From Bacteroidales bacterium (GTDB lineage: Bacteria; Bacteroidota; Bacteroidia; Bacteroidales; PUMT01), in contig SLOS01000414.1 of the NCBI GenBank assembly GCA_007132365.1, positions 1-11,474 on the forward strand: 11,474 bases of DNA, read 5' to 3'. Both the position numbers and the translations under genes were made by a program. Of the stretch, positions 1-6,486 are shown in pieces (position 1 is the first letter of the stretch; every line of letters starts with the position of its first letter). A model generated the notes under the pieces. It was not told the origin of the DNA and ran no database searches. It worked only from the letters and a program-made list of their open reading frames with translations.

Positions 1-192
1 AGGGATGAGTTAAAGGATATGTACAAATTCGTTCTTAATCATCAGAAATTATCTTCCAAGGGTGGTGGCGGACTCGGGTTGATTGATATTGCAAAAAAGA
101 CCGGAAACAGGATGGAATATTCTTTCCTTAACTACAACAAGGAGTTTGATTTTTTCAACCTGAATGTATTTGTATCTGAACCCAGGAATTAG
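1..192 (+). CDS. SiaB-like protein kinase, C-terminal end only (5' truncated by window edge)
   Basis: Frame 1 is open from the first base to a TAG at 190-192 and gives the last 63 residues of a protein. The visible part has a glycine-rich turn followed by a hydrophobic helix (GGGGLGLIDIAKKTG), then alternating strand-like segments with many aromatic residues. I read this as the C-terminus of the SiaB family (DUF6272), kinases with a histidine-kinase-like ATPase fold that phosphorylate SiaC partners. The glycine-rich stretch would be the late nucleotide-lid region. The next gene, 23 bases downstream on the same strand, is a SiaC homologue, which is the expected partner and is the strongest support. 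Only a fragment is visible, so the ATP-binding N-boxes cannot be checked. Another GHKL-fold kinase is the main alternative. Confidence 0.72.
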   Translation, partial: RDELKDMYKFVLNHQKLSSKGGGGLGLIDIAKKTGNRMEYSFLNYNKEFDFFNLNVFVSEPRN

Positions 193-215
193 CATTTTTT
201 AAATTAAAAGTAAGA

Positions 216-596
216 ATGGAACACATAATAATTGAAGGCTCACCGAAAACTCCCTCCGTTAAATTTGATGCTGCAACAGGAATTCTGGAGATAAAGGGAA
301 GGTCTATCCCGGAAAATTCAATCGAGTTTTACAAACCGCTTGTTGACTGGCTGGATAAATACTCCGAAAATCCGGTCTCCCAAACAGTTGTTAATATCCA
401 CCTCGAATATTTTAACACCAGTTCCTCAAAATGTATTCTTGATGTTTTTAAGAAACTGGAATTGATACACAAGGCAAAAAATGATGTTGTTGTAAACTGG
501 TATTATGAAGAAGATGATGAAGATATGCTTGAGGCGGGCGAGGACTATGAATCCATTATCCGTATTCCCTTCAAAATGATAGAGGTGGAAGATTGA
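216..596 (+). CDS. siaC: SiaC family regulatory phosphoprotein (DUF1987)
   Basis: This is a complete 126-residue protein matching the SiaC/DUF1987 family in length and layout. It has an N-terminal beta segment (EGSPKTPSVKFD), a glycine turn with the motif GILEIKGRSIPENS (residues 22-35), a helix with FYKPLVDWL, and the hallmark strand-turn LEYFNTSSSK (residues 63-72). In Pseudomonas aeruginosa, SiaC is phosphorylated on a threonine in this loop by SiaB and dephosphorylated by SiaA. The unphosphorylated form activates a diguanylate cyclase. Thr68 here sits in the equivalent place, with three serines after it. An acidic patch (EEDDEDMLEAGEDYE) lies near the C-terminus. The gene follows the SiaB-like gene by 23 bases, suggesting one transcript, and ends before a strong terminator. 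No SiaA phosphatase or SiaD cyclase is visible, so the output of the switch is unknown here. The ATG at 216 is the only sensible start. Confidence 0.9.
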   Translation: MEHIIIEGSPKTPSVKFDAATGILEIKGRSIPENSIEFYKPLVDWLDKYSENPVSQTVVNIHLEYFNTSSSKCILDVFKKLELIHKAKNDVVVNWYYEEDDEDMLEAGEDYESIIRIPFKMIEVED

Positions 597-633
597 AGGC
601 TTGCAGACTGACTTAAAATATTGATCTTTTTTT

Positions 634-658
634 CCGGTCTTCAGGGACCGGTTTTTTT
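634..658 (+). terminator. Rho-independent terminator after siaC
   Basis: A perfect 6-bp stem, CCGGTC (634-639) with GACCGG (646-651), encloses a 6-base loop and is followed directly by seven T residues (652-658). It lies 37 bases after the siaC stop codon. On the opposite strand the stem is followed by A residues, not T, so it should terminate the siaBC transcript and not the convergent ABC transporter gene that ends at 670. Confidence 0.88.
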
Positions 659-669
659 GTCTTTAAAGG

Positions 670-3600
670 TCATTTCCCGGTCAGCTTTATTCTGATTAAA
701 CCGAAAATCTCTTCAATCTTTTCCAGACCCCTCTTAAGAAGCCTGAAATATAAAATAACGAATAAAATTACCGTCATTACCCAAATTACCATGGTGTTTA
801 TCCAGAGAGTATTGAAGGTATTCCCGAAAAGTCGTTTTTCAGGTGCATAAAAATGAGCCTTGATGAATCTGCCCTCAGGTGACCGGTAGATCGGATCAAC
901 CCTTTGATAAAGCCTGTTGTCATATTCGACAATGCGTATTACTTCCCGTGAATTCCTTACAAGATCACTCAGTGCCGAGTTATGATAAGTGTCCCTTTTA
1001 TCAATAAATTTCTGCCTGCCCTCTTCTGTTCGATGGTAACCGGTTATTATTTTGTCTTTTTCACTGCTGGCACTGTTATAAAGATGTATATAAAATTGAT
1101 TTAGTTTTGCAAGGTACTCACCCGCTATGTCCATTATATCTGTATTGAATTCTGAAGGTGTTATGCCGGAAAAATCAATTCCCGCTTCGACCTGCCGGTT
1201 TCTATTCTGCTCTTTTACCAGTTCGTTAAGAATCAGTCTGAAATGACTCTCGGTTCTTTCCCTGTTTTGGGGGTTGCCGGGATTTCGCCTGGTATAATCC
1301 ATCTTATTCTGCAGGTTGCGTATCCAGAAGTTATTCATGAATTCTGCCTGACTCATGGCTTTGTTGTAAGGGTAGAATTCCTTTTCGAAGGGGTTGTTCC
1401 TGAACTGGTAAACAGCAAGGGCTTCATAGGCCCATCTTGCAGTTATAATTTCTCCGTAAAACGGTATCTTCCCGGCTGAGGAGAGAGAGGGGTTCAACTC
1501 CTCAAATTTAACTATTATCCCGCTTAAGATAAGCTGGGGTATAACCAGGAAGGGGATCAGTATATAAATGGTCACAGCAGTTTTAAAGCTGTCGGATATG
1601 ATCAGGCCCAGCACGTTTGAAAAGCACCATGCACTGAAAAGCACCAGCCAGTATTGAAAATACATCCCTTTTATTTCTGTTATGGTATTACCTACCAGCA
1701 CGAAGAAAAATGCCTGTATGGCTGAGATTACAAACAATATCAGAATTTTTGAAAAAAGGTAGCCCGACCAGCTGAGATTCAGGAAAGCCTCACGTTTAAG
1801 TATCTTTCTGTCCTTTATTATCTCTTCAGCGCTTACGGTAAGGCCTATAAATATGGCAACTATAACCGACATGAAAAGATAAACAGGCACATTGAGATTG
1901 CCTGAAAAGGTGTATCCTGTTGTTGATGAAATGTTTATGTCGGTATACTTTATAATGTATGACAGGAGAAAAGCCAGTACCGGTGCTTCAAAAAAATTGA
2001 TTATCAGATATTGCTGATTGGACAGCTTGGCCAGTACATCCCTTTTTACAAATACAAGAAACTGCCTGAAACGGTTTGGGATACTGAAGGATATTTCCGG
2101 CAACCCGATGTGGACAGGAGGATTGTTCTCGTTATTAAGACTATGCTGCAACTGGTAATATGCCCATTCCCAGGGTGATATTTTTCTTGAATGGGTCTGT
2201 TTTCCAAATTCGTCAAGTACATTGGTTTCAATGATATTGAACAGCTGTTCAGGGTTAACATTCCCGCACTCGTTACATTCGCTTTCACTCCAGTTGGCAT
2301 GCTGAACATGCGATTTGAAGTAAATAATTGCATCGACGGGATCTCCGTTGTATATAAGGAACCCCCCTGTATCGAGAATCAACAGCTTGTCAAACATCTT
2401 AAAAATTTCGGAAGATGGCTGATGGATTACTACAAAGATCAGTTTACCCTTGAGCGACAATTCCTTAAGCAGATCCATAATGTTTTCCGAGTCCCTCGAA
2501 GAGAGTCCCGAGGTGGGCTCGTCGAGAAACAGGATTGCAGGCTCCCTTATAAGCTCGAGTGCAATATTCAGGCGTTTACGCTGTCCACCGCTGATTTTCT
2601 TGTTGAGCGGACTGCCTACCTGTATGCCTCTTATATCAAACAAACCCAACTGCTGGAGAAGGTTATTGACGGTTTTTACGACCTCCTGCTCAGTGTAATG
2701 ATCAAAACAAAGTTTGGCGTTGTAATAGAGATTCTGGTATACAGTAAGCTCTTCAATAAGAAGGTCATCCTGTGAAACATGGCCGATAAGTCCCTCTACT
2801 TCTTCCTTTTCCCTGTGTATGTCAATATCATTGACCAGCACCTCTCCCTTGTATGGATCAAGGCTTCCGTTAAGGACATTCAGGAGTGTGGATTTCCCGG
2901 ATCCGCTCGATCCCATAATGCCTATCAGCCTGCCAGACTGTTCGGCAAAGGATAGTCTCTGCAGACCAACATTACCGCCTTTGAAACGGTATTCAATATT
3001 ATTAGCCCTGAAGATTATCTTACTTTCAGTCAGGTGGGGACTGAAGGTGGTGACAATATCACTGAAATATATTGGTTTGATCCTGGGATTCCGCAGTGAG
3101 GTGCCGCTGTCAAACACATAAACCTTATCCTGCTGCATAAGCTGTGAGTTCAGATACATCTCACTGTCTCCGATGTAGCGGACAAGGTACATGTTTATAT
3201 TATCAATTCTCAGCACCCTTATTTGTCCTTCAAGGCCCTCCCTGTATATGTGCCTTGTATTACCATAGGAAAAGCCGGCATTATTATCTATTATGATGAA
3301 ATTACCAGAACCCGGGATATTGTCGAAAGGGAACAAGATAAAATCCCTCATGTTCCTGTATTCCCCGGATGATATGTTGAACGTTTCCGCGACAGTGGTA
3401 ATGAAATCAAACTCCTGAGGTGTAATTTCCTCAGTGTCGCTTTTGACAAACTCAAGAAGGTTTAATAAAACAATTATCTTCTGGCGCTGGTTTAGTTCTT
3501 CATTGATCCTGGTGCATATAACCAGTACACGAACCGAATCACTGGATGTTCGCTTTTTCCTTTTTGCGGCCTCACTTTGCTTTCTCTGCTGGATACTGTA

Positions 3601-3759
3601 ATGGTTATCGAAGATTTCAAGATATTCATTTACAAGTTCCAGATTAAGCTGTCTCTTTAAAAATGCTTCCACCACAGATCTTCTGTCTTTCTTATTGCTT
3701 TCGGGACGTGCTATGATGGCGAACAACTGCATCAAAGCTCTCAGGATCTGCTGGCTCAT
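670..3759 (-). CDS. Composite ABCG-like ABC transporter with TerB-like N-terminal region
   Basis: A single 1029-residue polypeptide combines sensor-like, ATPase and membrane parts. Residues about 1-145 are helical; residues 94-140 resemble the TerB tellurite-resistance fold. Residues about 150-240 are beta-rich and unassigned. The ABC ATPase spans about 245-485: Walker A GSSGSGKST (283-291), Q-loop Gln330, signature SGGQRKR (390-396), Walker B ILFLDE (409-414) and H-loop His446. A linker holds H484/H487 and C495/C498. The permease follows the ABCG order (ATPase first). Membrane helices lie near 586-603, 624-643, 669-690, 700-721, 727-749 and 988-1006. By the positive-inside rule, the roughly 235-residue loop between helices 5 and 6 is outside the cytoplasm. 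The substrate cannot be told from sequence. One half-transporter should dimerise to work. The gene stands alone, convergent with siaBC and divergent from the creatininase gene. The start is the ATG at 3757-3759, without a Shine-Dalgarno sequence. ATPase and permease are certain; the TerB-like label is moderately sure. Confidence 0.9.
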   Translation of the reverse strand: MSQQILRALMQLFAIIARPESNKKDRRSVVEAFLKRQLNLELVNEYLEIFDNHYSIQQRKQSEAAKRKKRTSSDSVRVLVICTRINEELNQRQKIIVLLNLLEFVKSDTEEITPQEFDFITTVAETFNISSGEYRNMRDFILFPFDNIPGSGNFIIIDNNAGFSYGNTRHIYREGLEGQIRVLRIDNINMYLVRYIGDSEMYLNSQLMQQDKVYVFDSGTSLRNPRIKPIYFSDIVTTFSPHLTESKIIFRANNIEYRFKGGNVGLQRLSFAEQSGRLIGIMGSSGSGKSTLLNVLNGSLDPYKGEVLVNDIDIHREKEEVEGLIGHVSQDDLLIEELTVYQNLYYNAKLCFDHYTEQEVVKTVNNLLQQLGLFDIRGIQVGSPLNKKISGGQRKRLNIALELIREPAILFLDEPTSGLSSRDSENIMDLLKELSLKGKLIFVVIHQPSSEIFKMFDKLLILDTGGFLIYNGDPVDAIIYFKSHVQHANWSESECNECGNVNPEQLFNIIETNVLDEFGKQTHSRKISPWEWAYYQLQHSLNNENNPPVHIGLPEISFSIPNRFRQFLVFVKRDVLAKLSNQQYLIINFFEAPVLAFLLSYIIKYTDINISSTTGYTFSGNLNVPVYLFMSVIVAIFIGLTVSAEEIIKDRKILKREAFLNLSWSGYLFSKILILFVISAIQAFFFVLVGNTITEIKGMYFQYWLVLFSAWCFSNVLGLIISDSFKTAVTIYILIPFLVIPQLILSGIIVKFEELNPSLSSAGKIPFYGEIITARWAYEALAVYQFRNNPFEKEFYPYNKAMSQAEFMNNFWIRNLQNKMDYTRRNPGNPQNRERTESHFRLILNELVKEQNRNRQVEAGIDFSGITPSEFNTDIMDIAGEYLAKLNQFYIHLYNSASSEKDKIITGYHRTEEGRQKFIDKRDTYHNSALSDLVRNSREVIRIVEYDNRLYQRVDPIYRSPEGRFIKAHFYAPEKRLFGNTFNTLWINTMVIWVMTVILFVILYFRLLKRGLEKIEEIFGLIRIKLTGK

Positions 3760-4024
3760 GTTTCAGGCTGGAGGTGTTTGTAGAAGATATAATCGGTTAA
3801 GAGTTGCAGCGTTAAAAGTAAAAAATTTATTTTTTATATCCAATCATTATGTGTATATCTGTATATCAGGTGCTTATCGTATTTATATGAAGGCCGGATG
3901 TTTATCCGTGTTGCACGGACGACCTGTATGGGATATTGGCAGGAAGTTAAATTATTATTATTTTGGCTTATGGTGCATTGATTACTATATTGCACTATTA
4001 TATAACCAAAAAGAATATAACATT
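3760..4024. promoter_or_regulatory. Divergent intergenic region (ABC transporter / creatininase)
   Basis: These 265 bases between two divergent starts must hold the promoters of both genes. The part next to the creatininase start is AT-rich. I find no exact TAnnTTTG element on either strand; the nearest is a run reading TATTTTG at about 3958-3964, with a spacer one base too short. A 15-base interrupted palindrome lies inside (3905-3919). An open frame in phase with the creatininase gene runs back through this region, but its translation does not look like protein. It is treated as non-coding. Confidence 0.5.
3905..3919. repeat. Interrupted palindrome TCCGTG-TTG-CACGGA
   Basis: Two perfect 6-base arms, TCCGTG and CACGGA, are separated by 3 bases in the divergent intergenic region, about 105 bases before the creatininase start and 145 before the ABC transporter start. 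It lacks a T-tract, so it is not a terminator. It has the size of a dimeric repressor operator or a small mRNA hairpin. No regulator gene is adjacent, so function is unassigned. Confidence 0.3.
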
Positions 4025-4894
4025 ATGAGACTGACAATCCTGATATTATTTATTGCAGTTTTCCCGGCCGGTGCCCGGGACCTGCCCGCAAAGTGGGAGG
4101 AGCTTGTGGCAAGCGACTGGGACAGGGCTCTTGAGAAATCCGGATATACCTGTATCCTGCCTATGGGGGTGCTTGAGAAACACGGACCCCATGCTCCTCT
4201 GGGATCTGATATCATACATGCGCGTGAGTGGGCTGCACGTGCGGCGGAAATTGAATATGCAGTGGTCTTCCCCGAGTTTATCTACGGCCAGGTTTATGAA
4301 GCTATGCATCAGCCGGGGACATTTACCATCCCCAGCGATCTTATGTGGTCGCTGCTCCAGGCTACTGTAGATGAGATTGCCCGTAATGGGTTTAAAAAAA
4401 TTCTGATCCTGAACGGACATGGGGGTAATAACCATTTTATCAGGTACTTCATCCAGGCCCAACTGGAAAAAAAGCGTGACTTTGCGGTCTACCTCCATAC
4501 ACCCCCGGCAGATCCCGAACAGAACCGGAAAATCATGGAAATGAGAAAATCTGACCCTTCATATGACGGGCATGCAGGCGAAAGGGAAACATCAACCCTT
4601 CTTTACCTGCGTCCCGACCTGGTTATCCAGGACAGGGCGGATGATGAGTCAGGGAAAAACCTGGCCAGACTTGAACTTACTGACCTTTACACCGGTATCT
4701 GGTGGTATGCAAGCTACCCTAACCATTATGCGGGTGAGGGATCAGCTGGTTCACGAGAACTTGGGAAACTGATAACGGATCACTACGTTGAATCTGTTGT
4801 AAGAAACCTCAGGGTAATAAAAAATGATATCAGAACAATTGAATTGCAGGATGAATTCTATAAAAGGGTTGAAAAGGGTTTCAGACAGGAATAA
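4025..4894 (+). CDS. Exported creatininase-family metal-dependent amidohydrolase
   Basis: This 289-residue protein starts with a short signal peptide: residues 1-17 are hydrophobic and end in AGA, a good signal peptidase I site. It should therefore act in the periplasm. The rest is a creatininase/creatinine amidohydrolase fold. LPMGVLEKHGPHAPLGSD (45-62) supplies E51, H53 and D62 with the spacing of the metal ligands in Pseudomonas creatininase. NGHGGNN (130-136) supplies H132, and DGHAGERETS (181-190) carries H183 and E186 of the catalytic region. The glutamate two residues after the GH histidine in true creatininase is glycine here, as in GHGGN-type members of the family. The substrate is therefore probably not creatinine, but another small cyclic amide or peptide-like compound. 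I chose ATG 4025 because the open frame further upstream (from 3695) overlaps the ABC transporter gene antisense and would bury the signal peptide. The MATE gene follows after 26 bases and is probably co-transcribed. Confidence 0.87.
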   Translation: MRLTILILFIAVFPAGARDLPAKWEELVASDWDRALEKSGYTCILPMGVLEKHGPHAPLGSDIIHAREWAARAAEIEYAVVFPEFIYGQVYEAMHQPGTFTIPSDLMWSLLQATVDEIARNGFKKILILNGHGGNNHFIRYFIQAQLEKKRDFAVYLHTPPADPEQNRKIMEMRKSDPSYDGHAGERETSTLLYLRPDLVIQDRADDESGKNLARLELTDLYTGIWWYASYPNHYAGEGSAGSRELGKLITDHYVESVVRNLRVIKNDIRTIELQDEFYKRVEKGFRQE

Positions 4895-4920
4895 TAAAGA
4901 CCTGTTTACACCGGGAAGTC

Positions 4921-6258
4921 TTGATCTCTGATATAACAAACAAAAGAATCTGGCGGATAGCCTATCCGATAATACTTGGCAGCATAGCGCAGAACCTGAT
5001 CAATGTAACAGATACGGCATTCCTGGGGCGTCTCGGTAAAATTGAGCTGGGTGCGGCAGCCATAGGCGGGGTCTTTTACCTTGCGATAATAATGTTTGGA
5101 TACGGGCTTGGACTTGGTACACAAATAATTGTGGCCAGAAGATCAGGAGAGGGGAGGCAGGAAGGTATCGGGACCGTTATGGAGCATTCCCTGGCTACCC
5201 TGGTTCTTTCGTCGGTATTGATATTCGGACTGATCAAGTTTTTTTCGCCAGGTTTTTTTTCATCTATCATAAGCTCTCAGGGAGTCTTTGAAGCCACCCG
5301 TGACTATATGAAGTTAAGGTCATGGGGAATATTCTTCGCATTTATAAACATAGGCTTCAGTGCGTTTTATATTGGGATAACCCGTACCGGTGTAATCACG
5401 TGGTCTACTGTCCTTATGGCCGTTATTAACATCTTCCTGGATTATGTCCTGATTTTCGGCAAGATGGGGTTTCCTGAAATGGGGATAAGAGGAGCAGCTG
5501 CAGCCTCGGTTTCAGCAGAAATGTCGGTAACGGCCTTTTTTGTATTCTATACTCTCTCCCTGACCGATTTGAAGAAATATAATCTGTTTACATTCACCGG
5601 ATTCAATTTTGAATTATGGAAGCGGCTGGCAGGAATTTCATTGCCGGTCATGATACAGAACTTCATTTCCCTTGCAGTATGGTTTGTGTTCTTTGTATTT
5701 GTCGAGAAGATGGGGGAAACCCAGCTTGCCATATCTAATATAATAAGGAGTGTTTATGTTATACTTATGATTCCGATCCAGGGCTTCTCGTCGGCAACCA
5801 ACACCCTGGTAAGTTTCCTGATAGGTCAGGGCCGCCTGGCCGGCGTGCTGCCCGTCATATATAAAACCTCATGGCTCTGTTTTCTGATGGTAATGGTGTT
5901 TGTCGTTTTCAGCCTGTTGATGCCTTCAGAGATTATAGGTATTTATACCGATGATCCGCTGCTGGCAGAAGGTTCAATACCTGTTTTGCATGTCGTCTCG
6001 GGCTCGGTGATCTGTTTTGCCTTTGCCATGGTCTTTTTATACGGGGTATCAGGTACCGGAAAAACCCAGGTGGCCCTGATTATGGAAATGGTGGTCATAA
6101 CTGTTTATCTTATCGCAGCCTATCTTTTTGCAAATGTTCTAAGTTTTTCGATTGCTCTGGTATGGACGGTGGAATTTATCTATGCGATACTGTTGTTTTT
6201 GTTATCATTTCTCTATCTCAAGTCCGGAAACTGGAGGAAGGCATCCCGGCAGATCTGA
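4921..6258 (+). CDS. MATE family multidrug/Na+ (or H+) antiporter
   Basis: This is a 445-residue inner-membrane protein of the NorM/DinF superfamily, which exports organic cations or metabolites using a sodium or proton gradient. Family marks include the N-terminal entry IWRIAYPIILGSIAQNLINV, the following TDTAFLGRLG (30-39), GLGTQIIVARRSGEG (63-77) and the half-way motif FGKMGFPEMGIRGAAAAS (179-196), which repeats the family pattern G-x-P-x-x-G-I-x-G-A-A. Roughly twelve hydrophobic segments are spread over two halves that meet near residue 225. Length is normal for the family. The start is most likely TTG at 4921: it gives the expected short polar N-terminus before helix 1, no ATG or GTG exists in frame between the creatininase stop and here, and the next in-frame Met (residue 58) would remove helix 1. 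No usable Shine-Dalgarno is seen at proper distance. It lies 26 bases after the creatininase gene, suggesting a pair that processes and exports a related compound; that link is inference. Confidence 0.92.
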   Translation: MISDITNKRIWRIAYPIILGSIAQNLINVTDTAFLGRLGKIELGAAAIGGVFYLAIIMFGYGLGLGTQIIVARRSGEGRQEGIGTVMEHSLATLVLSSVLIFGLIKFFSPGFFSSIISSQGVFEATRDYMKLRSWGIFFAFINIGFSAFYIGITRTGVITWSTVLMAVINIFLDYVLIFGKMGFPEMGIRGAAAASVSAEMSVTAFFVFYTLSLTDLKKYNLFTFTGFNFELWKRLAGISLPVMIQNFISLAVWFVFFVFVEKMGETQLAISNIIRSVYVILMIPIQGFSSATNTLVSFLIGQGRLAGVLPVIYKTSWLCFLMVMVFVVFSLLMPSEIIGIYTDDPLLAEGSIPVLHVVSGSVICFAFAMVFLYGVSGTGKTQVALIMEMVVITVYLIAAYLFANVLSFSIALVWTVEFIYAILLFLLSFLYLKSGNWRKASRQI

Positions 6259-6486
6259 TGATAACGGTTTTCTGCAGCTTATCCCCGACCAGTACAATTA
6301 TTGCAATCCTTTCCAGGCGACAAACTGTCCTGTCCTGAGCGCGGAAATGCGCCATATTTACAGTTATTTACCCGTATTATGCTTTGGCAATGATTTTGAT
6401 CTTCAGATGAAATACAACCTGCAGTAAACAGGTAAAGGGGGAATAAAACAATCAATGACAAGTAATAAGCAAAAGATATAGAAGAG
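6259..6486. promoter_or_regulatory. Intergenic region upstream of clpB
   Basis: These 228 bases separate the MATE stop from the clpB start and should carry the clpB promoter. The nearest thing to a Bacteroidota -7 element is TATGCTTTG at 6378-6386, one base longer than the TAnnTTTG consensus. No CIRCE inverted repeat and no T-tract terminator for the upstream pair were found. A weak hairpin (ACCTG at 6417-6421 with CAGGT at 6429-6433) could form in the clpB leader. A minus-strand open frame with a lipoprotein-like start crosses the region (see findings) but is not called as a gene. Confidence 0.4.

Noticed and set aside
634..658. Use of the siaC hairpin as a bidirectional terminator
   Set aside because: On the minus strand the stem is followed by a run of A, not T, so it does not fit an intrinsic terminator for the ABC transporter gene.
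2191..2775. Plus-strand open frame of 194 codons inside the ABC transporter gene
   Set aside because: It is fully antisense to well-conserved ATPase sequence with all ABC motifs on the minus strand, so it is a shadow frame.
3770..3776. GGAGGTG as a Shine-Dalgarno sequence
   Set aside because: It lies on the plus strand while the nearby start codon (3759) is on the minus strand, so it cannot serve that gene, and no plus-strand start follows.
3695..4024. Upstream extension of the creatininase reading frame by 110 codons
   Set aside because: It overlaps the start of the ABC transporter gene antisense, its translation is not protein-like, and it would place the signal peptide in the middle of the protein.
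6046..6069. Walker A-like GVSGTGKT in the MATE protein
   Set aside because: It lies at a membrane helix boundary where MATE proteins have a glycine-rich motif. There is no Walker B and no ATPase context.
6152..6427. Plus-strand 91-codon frame across the MATE 3' end and the clpB upstream region
   Set aside because: It starts inside MATE coding sequence in another frame, with no recognisable domain and an odd composition. Treated as chance.
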